Source: Incurvaria masculella
Taxonomy: Eukaryota > Arthropoda > Insecta > Lepidoptera > Incurvariidae
Direction: 5' to 3'
Assembly (NCBI GenBank): GCA_946894095.1
Contig: OX335642.1
Location: forward strand, 24,935,021-24,999,020
Length of the DNA stretch: 64,000 bases
This document shows, one piece after another, positions 9,621 to 19,300 of the stretch; position 1 is the first letter of the stretch, and each line of letters begins with the position of its first letter. A program made the translations under genes and the position numbers. The notes under the pieces are model-generated. The model worked only from the letters and a program-made list of their open reading frames with translations, was not told where the DNA came from and did not search any database.

Positions 9621-11068
9621 TGGCCACGTCGCCGCTATACGAATGAGTTTCGATTGCATCTACCATCTTTCCGTGCTCTGTAGGTTAGTGTCCTAATAAA
9701 TAATGTGGGCATGTTTTTTTACTGCAAAGGGAATGAGAGAATCGTGTGAAAGTTTTTTTTGTTTTCGTTCTATGAACAACAACAAATAACTTAACTCGAA
9801 TTTGGGTCAACGAAGACCGGGAAGTCGAAACTCCCTGATAGATGCAGCCAGCAACAAGGCTCTTCCGGCTCTCGTTCGACTAACAAAACTCTCCGTGATC
9901 ACGGAATTCTTCATATAAGCCAGCTGCATGCGCAGTTCCATTTGTTGGTAACGCGTCGGAATCCGTGTTTACGTTCGATTCCGTCCGGACAAACATCGAC
10001 ACGCGACGGTTTCGGTTGGAAAGTACGGAATCAGAGAGTGCATGACGGCCGACGCATACATTTCCATAGACTATTTATGAAATAATAAGGACATTGCCGA
10101 TTTTACTATGGGCCAGAAAAACGCTACAATTTAAACGAGACCGTATCAACCAAACGTATTTTCATTTCTCACATGCTTACACACAATAATTAATAAGGTT
10201 TCCTTTACTTTCACAGTAGGAATAACCCGTCAGACACTTGTAAAAATGCATATTTGAGGTTAGTCTTGTGAAATGTTACTTCTCTTTGTGTCTTTGTTCA
10301 CACGGAAAGGCAAGGACTTCCACCATAGAACCATAAATATATTTTTTCTATTAATTACGAAAAAGGCATTAAGTTAAATTATAATTAATATATTAGTTGA
10401 CGAATAATTACAAACGTGTATGTTTGTAGAGGAAGCGAAATCAGTATGCTATGATCGAACAGTATGAACGTAAACCTTAAAATAAATTGATCTGGCTGAT
10501 AACTTTTTCCTTCTGATCTAAAGTAAAATATTATAGCGATAGCAGCGCCAGTCGGTTCTCCGTAAACTATTGAACACGTACTGACCGATCTTTACCTTTA
10601 TACATACATACAATCTGTCATGATGACCCACGTCGCGGTCGGAGCTGCCAGATATTACTATAGAAAATAGACCAAACCCAAACCGGAAGGAGTTTTTATT
10701 AGTAACATTAGAATGTATTTAGTTTAGATTTTTATTGCAGATTAACAACTGTGACATTAATCATTAAGCTGAAATCGCAAGACAGGAATAAAATGTCGTT
10801 ACCTATTACAGCGAAAATACGCAACATCTGACAACACTGTGAACACCATGTTGTGAACTTTTTAAAAATAATAATCCTTGACCGCTGGGACTTTCATTAG
10901 TAATTGAGAAATATTATTTTTAATTTTAATTTTCAATCACATGTTTGTTATTGGTCTCGGCCTTGGTCAATGTACTCTTTTATGTGATTTTGATTTCGGC
11001 AATGTCCTTTCGGACTTGCGTTTTAAATTTTGTCCGTCCTGTTTTATTCCGATCATGTGGTCCAGGAC
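9621..11068. other. Intergenic DNA upstream of the GT92 gene, no coding exon seen
   Basis: The sequence is unique-looking. A stretch at 9820-10060 is more GC-rich and contains CATATAAG (9912) and a CGCAGTTCC initiator-like motif (9931-9939), but their spacing (~20 bp) is shorter than usual for TATA/Inr pairs. It could be the promoter or first non-coding exon of the gene at 12823, but nothing proves it. Confidence 0.3.
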
Positions 11069-11325
11069 TTAGCCCCGGTTGCACGAAGAGACGGCTCAGT
11101 TAATCAATGTTCAAACACGTCACTTTTAGTGAACCGCATAGAGCTCCTTCCATACTGTCCACACAAAGTGACGTGTTTGATCATACTTTAACGTTGATTT
11201 TGATTTTTTGTTCGTTCGTGCACTCGGCCCTTAGCCCCGAATGCACAACGAGACGACTGCGTTAATCAATGTTCAAACACGTCACTTACTACTACTATTC
11301 GTACTGTTCGTGCAACCGGGGCTTA
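11069..11325. mobile_element. Two tandem MITE B copies sharing a TTA junction
   Basis: The first copy is 11069-11233 and closely resembles the 2309 copy. The second, 11231-11325, starts at the TTA that ends the first and finishes with GTGCAACCGGGGCTTAA. The second is internally deleted. Both keep the AAACACGTCACTT inner arm. Confidence 0.75.
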
Positions 11326-12129
11326 ATGGCAAAATATTTTAGCCTACATTCTGGAAAAAAATTCAATAAAAAGTGATAGAGGTTTGGAATGAATGGCAAA
11401 ATATTTTAGCCTTCGAGATCATTAAAATAAAAAAGGTCTAAATGACAGTGGAAGGAAGAAAGGGTTCCGGAATAAAAACAGTTCTTTGACATGTGTCTGT
11501 CTGTCCGTCACTGAGAGTTTTTCAGTTATTTGCGATAGCAGTTTGCGGACTTTACAGCTGCCCGAACCATGAACGCTGTTGTTTCCGAGTAAGAAGAGAA
11601 TAACTTTGCCAAAAAAGCCGCCCGAGCCGAAGCATCGGAATTCAAATTAAAATGATTATTTTATACGGAACCCCTGGATCATCACAAAATGTTTCTTGGT
11701 TCATTCGTTCCGCGGACTATTTTTCTCGAAGCTATCCTTTTCTGCGCAATTTGGGAGGAGTTGTAGAGGTTATTTAGATTGTCACATAGATAATATAATA
11801 TTACTGCGTAATGATTGTCAAATGATTTGTGAGCAAGCTGAAACTTCTTTAAATTTCTTGGTTTTGGATATTTGGTGAATAAGGTAAGAATCGTTATATT
11901 TTATTCTCGACGCCGACAATACAAGCTTGATTTTCTCCACCAAGACAGTTTACTGATGACTTTGTGGCATATGGACACCTGTATTGTTTATTGATGAACA
12001 AACAGCCAAAGCTGTTAAACTGTTGTATTCTAAAGCCATATTATTATAATTTTATGGGTTATTGTAAATCGTTCCTACTTCCTAACCTCACCTATCTAAC
12101 GTAACTTAACTAATCTGTATAACAAGCCC
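11326..12129. other. Intergenic spacer, weak R1-like remnant
   Basis: Around 11461-11680 there are faint R1-like words (AAGGGTTCCGG, CTGTCTGTCCGTC, TACGGAACCCC) too diverged to annotate with confidence. A donor-like AAG|GTAAGAAT lies at 11881-11889. No gene is seen. Confidence 0.35.
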
Positions 12130-12287
12130 GTAGTCCCAGCTGTCACCTAAATTGCGTTTACGGCAAACTGATCGACTGGCGTTTTCAAATGTATGGAGAA
12201 ATTGAAGAGCCCGCACAGTGTGCGTTAGCAAACTAACATTTGCGAGTCCGAGTTTGATTTGACAGCTTACTTAACGTTCCCGTAAAT
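12130..12287. mobile_element. MITE family A, half copy inserted in a LINE fragment
   Basis: It matches the first half of the full element at 14731-15083: TAGTCCCAGCTGTCACC, ACGGCAAACTGATCGACTGG, TTTGCGAGTCCGAGTTTGAT and CGTAAATACGTCGACGTTGC. It stops abruptly at a jockey-like endonuclease fragment. Confidence 0.75.
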
Positions 12288-12718
12288 ACGTCGACGTTGC
12301 CGTTGAGCATTTGAGTCGCAGCCGATGATGAGGTGTTTATCGTTTTCGTCGCAGAACCGCATCACCTCTTCCAGTTTTTCAGTGGGAGTCTCCTGCCGTC
12401 CATCCATATAGCAAGATGCCATTGTGCCCTCACTCAGGCACCCCCAGTAGTCGGATGGCAGTGTGGTCTCTGTCACTGAACTGATTGAGCAGGGTGACTG
12501 TAAAGAGACTAGGGACAAAGATACAAGCCCTAGTTGTCATATTAGTAGTCGTGTCAAGGTTAAGTTTTTCTTCATTCGTTTATATTTCCAAGGCCGCAGA
12601 TGCGGTTATTGCAGATCCATGGTTCCTGTATTAGGCTCATGGCATTGGCATCTATCTCCAGCTTGCGCCGCAATGCTGCAGTGGCTAATTGCACTTGCTG
12701 AAGGTTGCATTGCATAAA
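12288..12718 (-). pseudogene. Jockey-type retrotransposon endonuclease fragment
   Basis: Minus-strand translation of 12600-12718 contains MSLIQEPWICNNRICGL, the start of the APE-like endonuclease of jockey-clade LINEs. 12290-12440 contains MASCYMDG and, further on, LIIGCDSNA, the metal-site region. The two parts are separated by frameshifts and stops. The same family motifs (ALIQEPW, LLMGCDANAHH) appear in the intact copy at 62586-64000. The fragment is dead and cut by MITE A at 12287. Confidence 0.8.
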
Positions 12719-12792
12719 TTTAATATGTTTAAAATTTGGGTTTGGGGTCAGCGGGGAACGGATAGCCCTAATTGTATAACCGTTTGTTGCAG

Positions 12793-12822
12793 TATGTCCA
12801 CATCCCGAGTGGGGAAGTGTAA
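12793..12822 (+). promoter_or_regulatory. Probable 5' UTR end with splice acceptor before the GT92 start
   Basis: CGTTTGTTGCAG ends at 12792 and is a plausible acceptor, which would leave a 30-base 5' leader before the ATG at 12823. The upstream non-coding exon was not identified. Confidence 0.4.
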
Positions 12823-14310
12823 ATGAAGAAGCAGCGAGCCAGCGGTGGATCTACGATGAGGAAATATTACCAGCTCATCCTTGTGTTAGTGTGCTGCATC
12901 AGTGTCATTAGCCTGCTGGTCTACAGGCATGAGTACTACCGTCTCCGCTACGTCTTGGAAGTCCTGAACATCTTCGGCAAGCCTGGACTCTCTGAAGTAG
13001 AGTTCTGCGGGCCCGGGTTCAATGCCACCTTACTCACTCAGGTGCTCCATAACTCGTCCCACGAACTCCGGGAGTCTGCACCGCTCTTCCAGCAGATAGA
13101 TGAAAACTTCTACACATACTCATCTTTCCTCCGCCATAATCCCAAGCATGATAAACTCGAATCCAGTTATGTCTATGAGACGGACACCATTGCCGTCGGA
13201 AAAGTTAACATTGAGCCCAAGTTTCGCTGTAATGTATGGCTGGAGGATTCCACTAAACCAAAATCGGCGAAGTTTTCTTACAAAACCATAAAAGATGATG
13301 GGAATTATAAGGTGTATGTGTTCCGTTGCTCAATTAATAAAGATTTTGGGAAACCGATAGCTCTCGGATTCTATTCCAATGATCACAAAGTTAACCCTCT
13401 GTTCACACCTGTCACTCGACTCATTCTAGTCTCTGCAAAGCGTATCTCTCGCCAGAGTGCGAGCATTCGTTTTGTAAATAATGTTGATTTGGCTGCGTGT
13501 GTCATCCCAAACGAAATACCATTAGTCTCTAAGAGTTCCATCGTTGAGTTCCTGGCCTTTCATCAAATGATGGGTGTCAGACAGTTTATCGTCTACGACA
13601 GCACGGTTTCTGAAGATGTCATCAAGAGAATTAACTTGCTTCCGCCAGATTTGACTAAATGGGACATCAAATTCTTTCCCCTGAACTTCCCATTCATCTT
13701 TAGCAAATCTTACGGAATAATTCGGAGTGTGATTGAATTGGATTGTATCTTTAGAAATTTGCAAATAGATAAGGAGGTTTATACGAGGACTAGTCATCTG
13801 GTCACTTTATCTTGGGACGAGTTTGTAGTTCCGAGATACCACCACAATCTAAAAGCACTTCTCGGGGATTTCGATCCAACGAGAAAATTTAAGAAAATTG
13901 ACGTTTCACGGTTGAATTTCTGTTGCAACCAGAGAGATGACCCTAAGGTAAAACCGGACTATCCAACGATTGTTAAAAAGACATCTTATTACAAAATGCC
14001 ACATAGAAATGATAGAATTGCAATTTCGAACTTGGATTCAGTCAATTCATTCAAAGGCATACTAGAGATGGTGCTTAGTACCAACAAAACTATACCTGAA
14101 GATGTTTTAGCTGTACATAAGTATGCAGAGTGTGGAAATGGTGTTGACTATGACCCCGAAAATAATGAAAATTTAAATTTGAATCCACACAAGTTCGAGG
14201 GAGCGATGCTAAAATTTGCTGGTGACTTGCACAACAATAAAATCTTCCGACTATACAAAACGGGACATATCTGGGAGAGGCCTGCAGAACCCATAAGAGA
14301 TGTGCTTTAA
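12823..14310 (+). CDS. Glycosyltransferase family 92 (DUF23) protein, intronless
   Basis: The product has 495 residues. A short basic N-terminus is followed by one hydrophobic segment (about residues 16-34), a type II signal anchor that would hold the enzyme in the Golgi membrane with its catalytic part in the lumen. The GT92 region starts near residue 222 (AACVIPNE). It continues through IVEFLAFHQMMGV (about 239-251) and FIVYDS, then a WDEFVVP motif (about 331-337), where the family has its DxD-like acidic site, and YAECGNG near 437. Family members such as C. elegans GALT-1 add beta-1,4-galactose to glycans; the exact substrate here is inferred only as a glycan acceptor. Possible N-glycosylation sites include NAT (about 67) and NKT (about 421). 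A second in-frame ATG at codon 12 would still keep the anchor. The coding region has no intron. The nearest upstream DNA is a dead LINE fragment. Confidence 0.93.
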   Translation: MKKQRASGGSTMRKYYQLILVLVCCISVISLLVYRHEYYRLRYVLEVLNIFGKPGLSEVEFCGPGFNATLLTQVLHNSSHELRESAPLFQQIDENFYTYSSFLRHNPKHDKLESSYVYETDTIAVGKVNIEPKFRCNVWLEDSTKPKSAKFSYKTIKDDGNYKVYVFRCSINKDFGKPIALGFYSNDHKVNPLFTPVTRLILVSAKRISRQSASIRFVNNVDLAACVIPNEIPLVSKSSIVEFLAFHQMMGVRQFIVYDSTVSEDVIKRINLLPPDLTKWDIKFFPLNFPFIFSKSYGIIRSVIELDCIFRNLQIDKEVYTRTSHLVTLSWDEFVVPRYHHNLKALLGDFDPTRKFKKIDVSRLNFCCNQRDDPKVKPDYPTIVKKTSYYKMPHRNDRIAISNLDSVNSFKGILEMVLSTNKTIPEDVLAVHKYAECGNGVDYDPENNENLNLNPHKFEGAMLKFAGDLHNNKIFRLYKTGHIWERPAEPIRDVL

Positions 14311-14730
14311 GCAGAGAGATTTATATTATCTCAAGGTAGCTGAATTTATTAAGTCTCAGCATGTTGTAATGGTGTTGTGATTCTTATTTTTGTTCTTGTC
14401 TAAGCGTTAACTATATGTACAGGCTTAGCCAAGCACCACAATGTACATTTGTGTTTCAATTATTTAATGGCCAGCTTCGTTTGGTGAAAATACTTTTAAA
14501 ACTTGTTTATTGTGCTTAGCTCCCTAAGTTAAGTAAAATGTTTTTAAGTGGAAAAAAAATATAGAACATTAGTAGAACTACAAAGTACTATGTTCCAATA
14601 TTTTTATTACCAACTTAAAAAGGAAATTCTCGTTTTGCAAATTTAAACCATATCACTTTGATATAAATTCATTAATATTTTGTACTCTAGGATTATTCTT
14701 TATACATAGTGGTAGTTGTATATCTTGTCT
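14311..14730 (+). other. Probable 3' UTR / downstream DNA of the GT92 gene
   Basis: AT-rich non-coding sequence follows the TAA stop directly. No canonical AATAAA is found close to the stop, so the transcript end is not fixed. MITE A begins at about 14731. Confidence 0.4.
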
Positions 14731-15083
14731 GAGCCGGTAGTCTCAGTTCTCACCTAAATTGGCGTTACGGCAAACCGATCGACTGGCGTTTTCAAACGTA
14801 TGGAGAAATTGAAGAGCGCGCGCAGTGGGCGTTAAGCGAACTAACATTTGCGAGTCCGAGTTTGATTTGACAGCTTACTCAACATTACCGTAAATACGTC
14901 GACGTTGCCGTTTACGTCGACTCCGCGTTTTCATACAAATCGGAAGTCCGAGTTTGACTTTGACAGCTTGAAGAAGTAAAACCACAGAATATCTAGTAAA
15001 AACTTGTATGGAGTTTGGAGAAAACGCCAATCGATCGGTTTGCCGTAAACGCCAATTTAGGTGAGAACTCAGACTGACCACTC
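14731..15083. mobile_element. MITE family A, full copy
   Basis: The ~345-bp element has long inverted ends: CTCACCTAAATTGGCG and ACGGCAAACCGATCGACTGG on the left, with their reverse complements on the right (ATCGATCGGTTTGCCGTAAA, CGCCAATTTAGGTGAGAA). Subterminal AGTCCGAGTTTGA repeats are present. The copy at 50615-50942 is the same element inverted; half copies are at 12130 and 30653. It is non-coding. Confidence 0.85.
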
Positions 15084-16247
15084 TGGTCACTGCCAATTTT
15101 TCACATTCAAGCTAAGTATTCCATCCAATTGATTGTTTTAAAACAAGTCTAAAGCCTCTTTAACTCGCAAACTCTTTTCCACTCGATTACTCTGTGTCTT
15201 CAATACATCATCAATTCGAACCGATTTCTAATCATTGAAAACATTTACAATAAACGCTAATGTGGAAATCTGGAAAAGGGGCCCCGAAAATAATGCGCCC
15301 ATACAAATAGCTTGGGAAACATTTGAAAATCACTGTTTCCACACAATTTGCTAGACTTTTTGGAATCAGTCAAATTTTTAATACATCTGTAGGTTTTAAT
15401 TTTCTACAGAAAATGTTTCCTTAGGGAAACACGGTAAACCATTCATTTTGCTGTCATTCGACTGGTTTTAATTGAATAAACCGAATGTGCTAAGAAAAAC
15501 CAATCGAAAATGTTGGTGATTGTAACAGAAAAAAGTATGAACCAATATTTGTTTACAGTGACTAGCGGTGCCATGAAAACGTGACATGTGTACATAAAAC
15601 ATAATGCCTTAGAAATTATTTTTAATTCTTAGGTTATGAATACCATTTTGGTAGCTATTACATACATTTAATATGGGGTATGAATGAAGGAAGTGATTGG
15701 TGCTGAATTTATAAGTGCAGGATGAGCCAAAGAAACAAACTGTGCCTTTGAATGTTATTTTAACATTAAGTTTGTTACAATTAGAGGTTTTTGGAAATTA
15801 CAACCAGAAAACCAAATTTGTATTTCATATCAAGGTCACATTTTGACATTATGTATAATTCTAAAAGCATTGGCATCACTTATAGTTTAGGATAACGATA
15901 AAGAAGTCTTTTTTAAAACCAACCCACATAATTGATGTAGTTGTTGAAGCCTGAATAAATTTTGCAAATCGGTCCACTAAACTTTGTTTCAATATATGTT
16001 TTTAATTCAATTAATTGTAAACTTCTCCATATTTGAAAGTTGATCATGTAAATTAGAATCATTTCAGTTCAAATTTAAATCCACAGCATAGTTTAACTCT
16101 GCGTGCATTATTTAATGCAGACATAACAAGAACCTTATGGACAAAAAACTAAATCATGGAATTAAAACATCAATTCTAGGTATATACTATATTTCCTATC
16201 ATAATAAGATAAAAATACTTAAAGCTAATATGACTGAAACGAATTAT
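15084..16247. other. AT-rich intergenic DNA between the GT92 and mRpS16 genes
   Basis: No exon, RNA gene or clear repeat is seen. The mRpS16 stop is at 16248, so the lower end of this interval should carry the mRpS16 3' UTR on the minus strand. Confidence 0.5.
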
Positions 16248-16378
16248 TCATGATGAGCTAGCTTCTGCTTCACTCTCTGCTGCTTCTTTTTCCTTCAGAA
16301 GTTGGTCTCTTTGAGTCTGCCGATTTCGCCATGCAGTCATGTAGGAGCGAGGGTGGATTGGGAAGAAGCCTGATATAC
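16248..16378 (-). CDS. mRpS16: mRpS16 exon 3 (C-terminal)
   Basis: After a strong TTTTTTCAG acceptor the frame reads ISGFFPIHPRSYMTAWRNRQ and finishes with an acidic, serine-rich tail and TGA. Two bases complete the glycine codon begun in exon 2. Confidence 0.93.
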
Positions 16379-19300
16379 CTGAAAAAACGAGGTAATTTAA
16401 CCACTGACGGAATGTTATTTCATCCTTACCATGTGTGCTCGATTGTGTTGAGTTGATGTCACGCACACATCTACCCACAATGTTGTGTCCATGCATGCCA
16501 TTTATTACTATGGAATAACTGTGGCTACTCTGATAACATGGACAGTACACTGCACTCGGTTTTGTCATATTTTATCATTAACTAGTTCGGCAATGCCAGC
16601 GAAGAAGAACTGGCAAGACACTCTGCTGATTTTTTTTTGTCAACGTCCTACTTAGTCTAAGTTTACAAAAGTATTTAGAATCACAGGTTAAAACACTAAA
16701 TTAATATGAATTGAGGAGAAGTAACGATTTCATGACATATGCAACAGTTCATGACAAATATCAAATTATTTGTAAAGACCATGCCTGCCATCTAACATGT
16801 TGCCAATTGGAGCAAGTCCCCACAAACAGCACCCGTTTACAAGCATCATAGGTGGTCGGTAGATCCATTTGTTAGCCTCGGTAGCCCAGTGGCGCGACGC
16901 CTTGCGATTCGATAAGCTTGGTGAAGCACCTCTCAGCGCGGTTAGGTTCTGGATGGGTGACATTTTTAACTGTTGAGGCTGGCCGTGGTTCGGATTCCAC
17001 GTAAAACTAGATGGTAGGGTTAATAACATTACTTACTAGGTGGTAGGGTTAATCCCGCCGGGTTTGTATCATCGCATTGAATGAATGATGCTCGAAGCGG
17101 CAATGAAAATTGTCCATGTTTTCGATCCAGTTCAATGTAGCCGAGCAATATAAGGAAGGTCCTGGCAAGGCACTTAGTTCGCATGTGGTGTGTTAGGCTA
17201 ATATCTGACGGTCAGTTTGGTAGCCATCCATGTCCAGTTACATAAAAAAAGATCTACAAATACTGTTTAGTTTAGTGACCGTGTTGTGCGGATCTCTGAG
17301 CACGCATTGTCAAGTTCGCACGACCGTAAGTATGGTTTTTGGTAGCGAGCTGTCACAATCAGTTGCACGAACTGAAGAGAGGTTGGATTTTCTAAGTAGG
17401 TCAACGACAGGTGTTTTCGCTGCTAGGAGCTTATTTAGGATAGCCTACATGTCGTGGAGGGCCTTGTGAATGCAGAGTGCATCAGGAACGCATATAGTGC
17501 AACGAGTGTTGCATGCTACCGGCGCTTCAGCCCGCTTACACTGGGAGAAGAGACGCCGCGTATCACGCCAAGGTTTGGTGGGTTCTAGGGAATGCAATCC
17601 CGATCTCGCGAGATCTCGTGTAATTTTTCGCGATCAATCCCGACGCATCATATGACGAGATCCCGTTCGAGATTGACGGCATTGGGCGGCCACGAGCTTA
17701 GACAAATTAGAGTCAACCATAAAAAAAGAAATGGATTTATTGGAGTGTGGAGGAACAAGGGGGCGAATTTTGCAGTTTGCATATAATTGCTTCGCCACGC
17801 TGTTGCAACCAGTGTTGAGTCGGAGAGGGCATTCTCAGCAGCGGGGTACATTGCAACGGACATTAGATGCCGTTTAGCAGATGACACTATTAATACCGTT
17901 TGTTTTTTAAGGAGTCATTTTCAAAATCACTCTTAAGTAACTACTTCCTAATTCCCTTGAAATATGCTTATTGTTTTGATTCCCTAATTTACCTATGTTA
18001 ATTTCCTTAAAACCTGATAATTATTTAGTTGATAAGATTAAAGAATAAAGGTTTTTATTGTCTTTCGAGTAATATGTTACTCACTTTCACAAACAAGCAG
18101 TTATAAGCTTTTTCAGTCATCGGAATTTAACATTTTTTTAAAACTAGACGGGATCCCGAAAATTCCGGGATCCCGCGGGATTGATATTTCTAATCCCGCG
18201 GGATCTCGAATTTGCAATCTCGAGTCGGGATTGCATTCCCTAGTGGGAATCCTACCCTCCCATCCTATTCCTGACCCATATACCCACGCCCTTCGGCAAC
18301 TGGCGTGCAGCGCAGTATTTCGACGGGTTAGCTACTGCCTCTTTAAACACAGTATACTTTAACTGTATTTCCAATAATGTTTTTTAATTGAAATAAGATA
18401 CAGGTTACAATTATGTACAAAATTGATTTATTTGTTATACTGAAATTATGGATGTGGTATTGTGCATATCGTCTTAATGCTAGGTCCATGGCAAAAAAAC
18501 CCCGAGGGTCCAGTACCTGCTGGCTTTATAAATCTAGCTTTTCTAAAAAAACTGGCCAAGTGCAAATCGGACTCGCGCACCAAGGGTTCCGTACAATTGT
18601 AAAAGATTTAACACAAACAATCAAGTTTTGTCAAGTCTTTCATCTATTTGTTGTTATAGCGGCAAAATAAATACAAGCTCTGTGAAAATTTCAGCTTCAA
18701 TTTCAATTACGGTTCAATAGATACAGCCCCGTGACAAGCGGACGGACGGACAGACAGTGGAGGCTTAGTATTCCGTTGGCACCCTTTGGGTACGGAACCG
18801 AAAAAATAAAGTTGTTTTAAGCAAAAGTAATAAGTTGGTGCAAAACTACATAAGTTGGTAATTTTTTTCAGAATTGTTCAACAACCGTTAATAGTTAACA
18901 TCAGAGCCAGACCATAAGGTCCCTTTTTTTGGTTTTTATCGTCGGTCGTGTGAAAGGACATACCAATAAAAATGCTTTCACGTTCAAAATATTAGTAGGG
19001 TTCAAGCAAACTGGTAGGCAAGTATATTACCTAATTTTTAACATCAAGATAGCACAGAGAGTTTATAAATTCATTTATTATCGCGCGAATGGAGAACTGG
19101 CAAGATGCTTCTCCGGGAGTCATAATACAAAATATCTATAACCTTATAGCTATTAAAAACACTACAAGGTAAAAGTCATGGTAATTTACCAAAGACTTCA
19201 GCGGCAGGCCTACTGACGTGTGCCCCCTTGCCGATCCAGTACTTGACGCGCTCCAAGTTAAGAGCGAGCAGCTTCTCATTGAACTTGTTGGGCATCGGGT

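Noticed and set aside
12267..12518. 83-codon minus-strand frame as a gene
   Set aside because: It is a jockey endonuclease fragment fused by chance to MITE A sequence.
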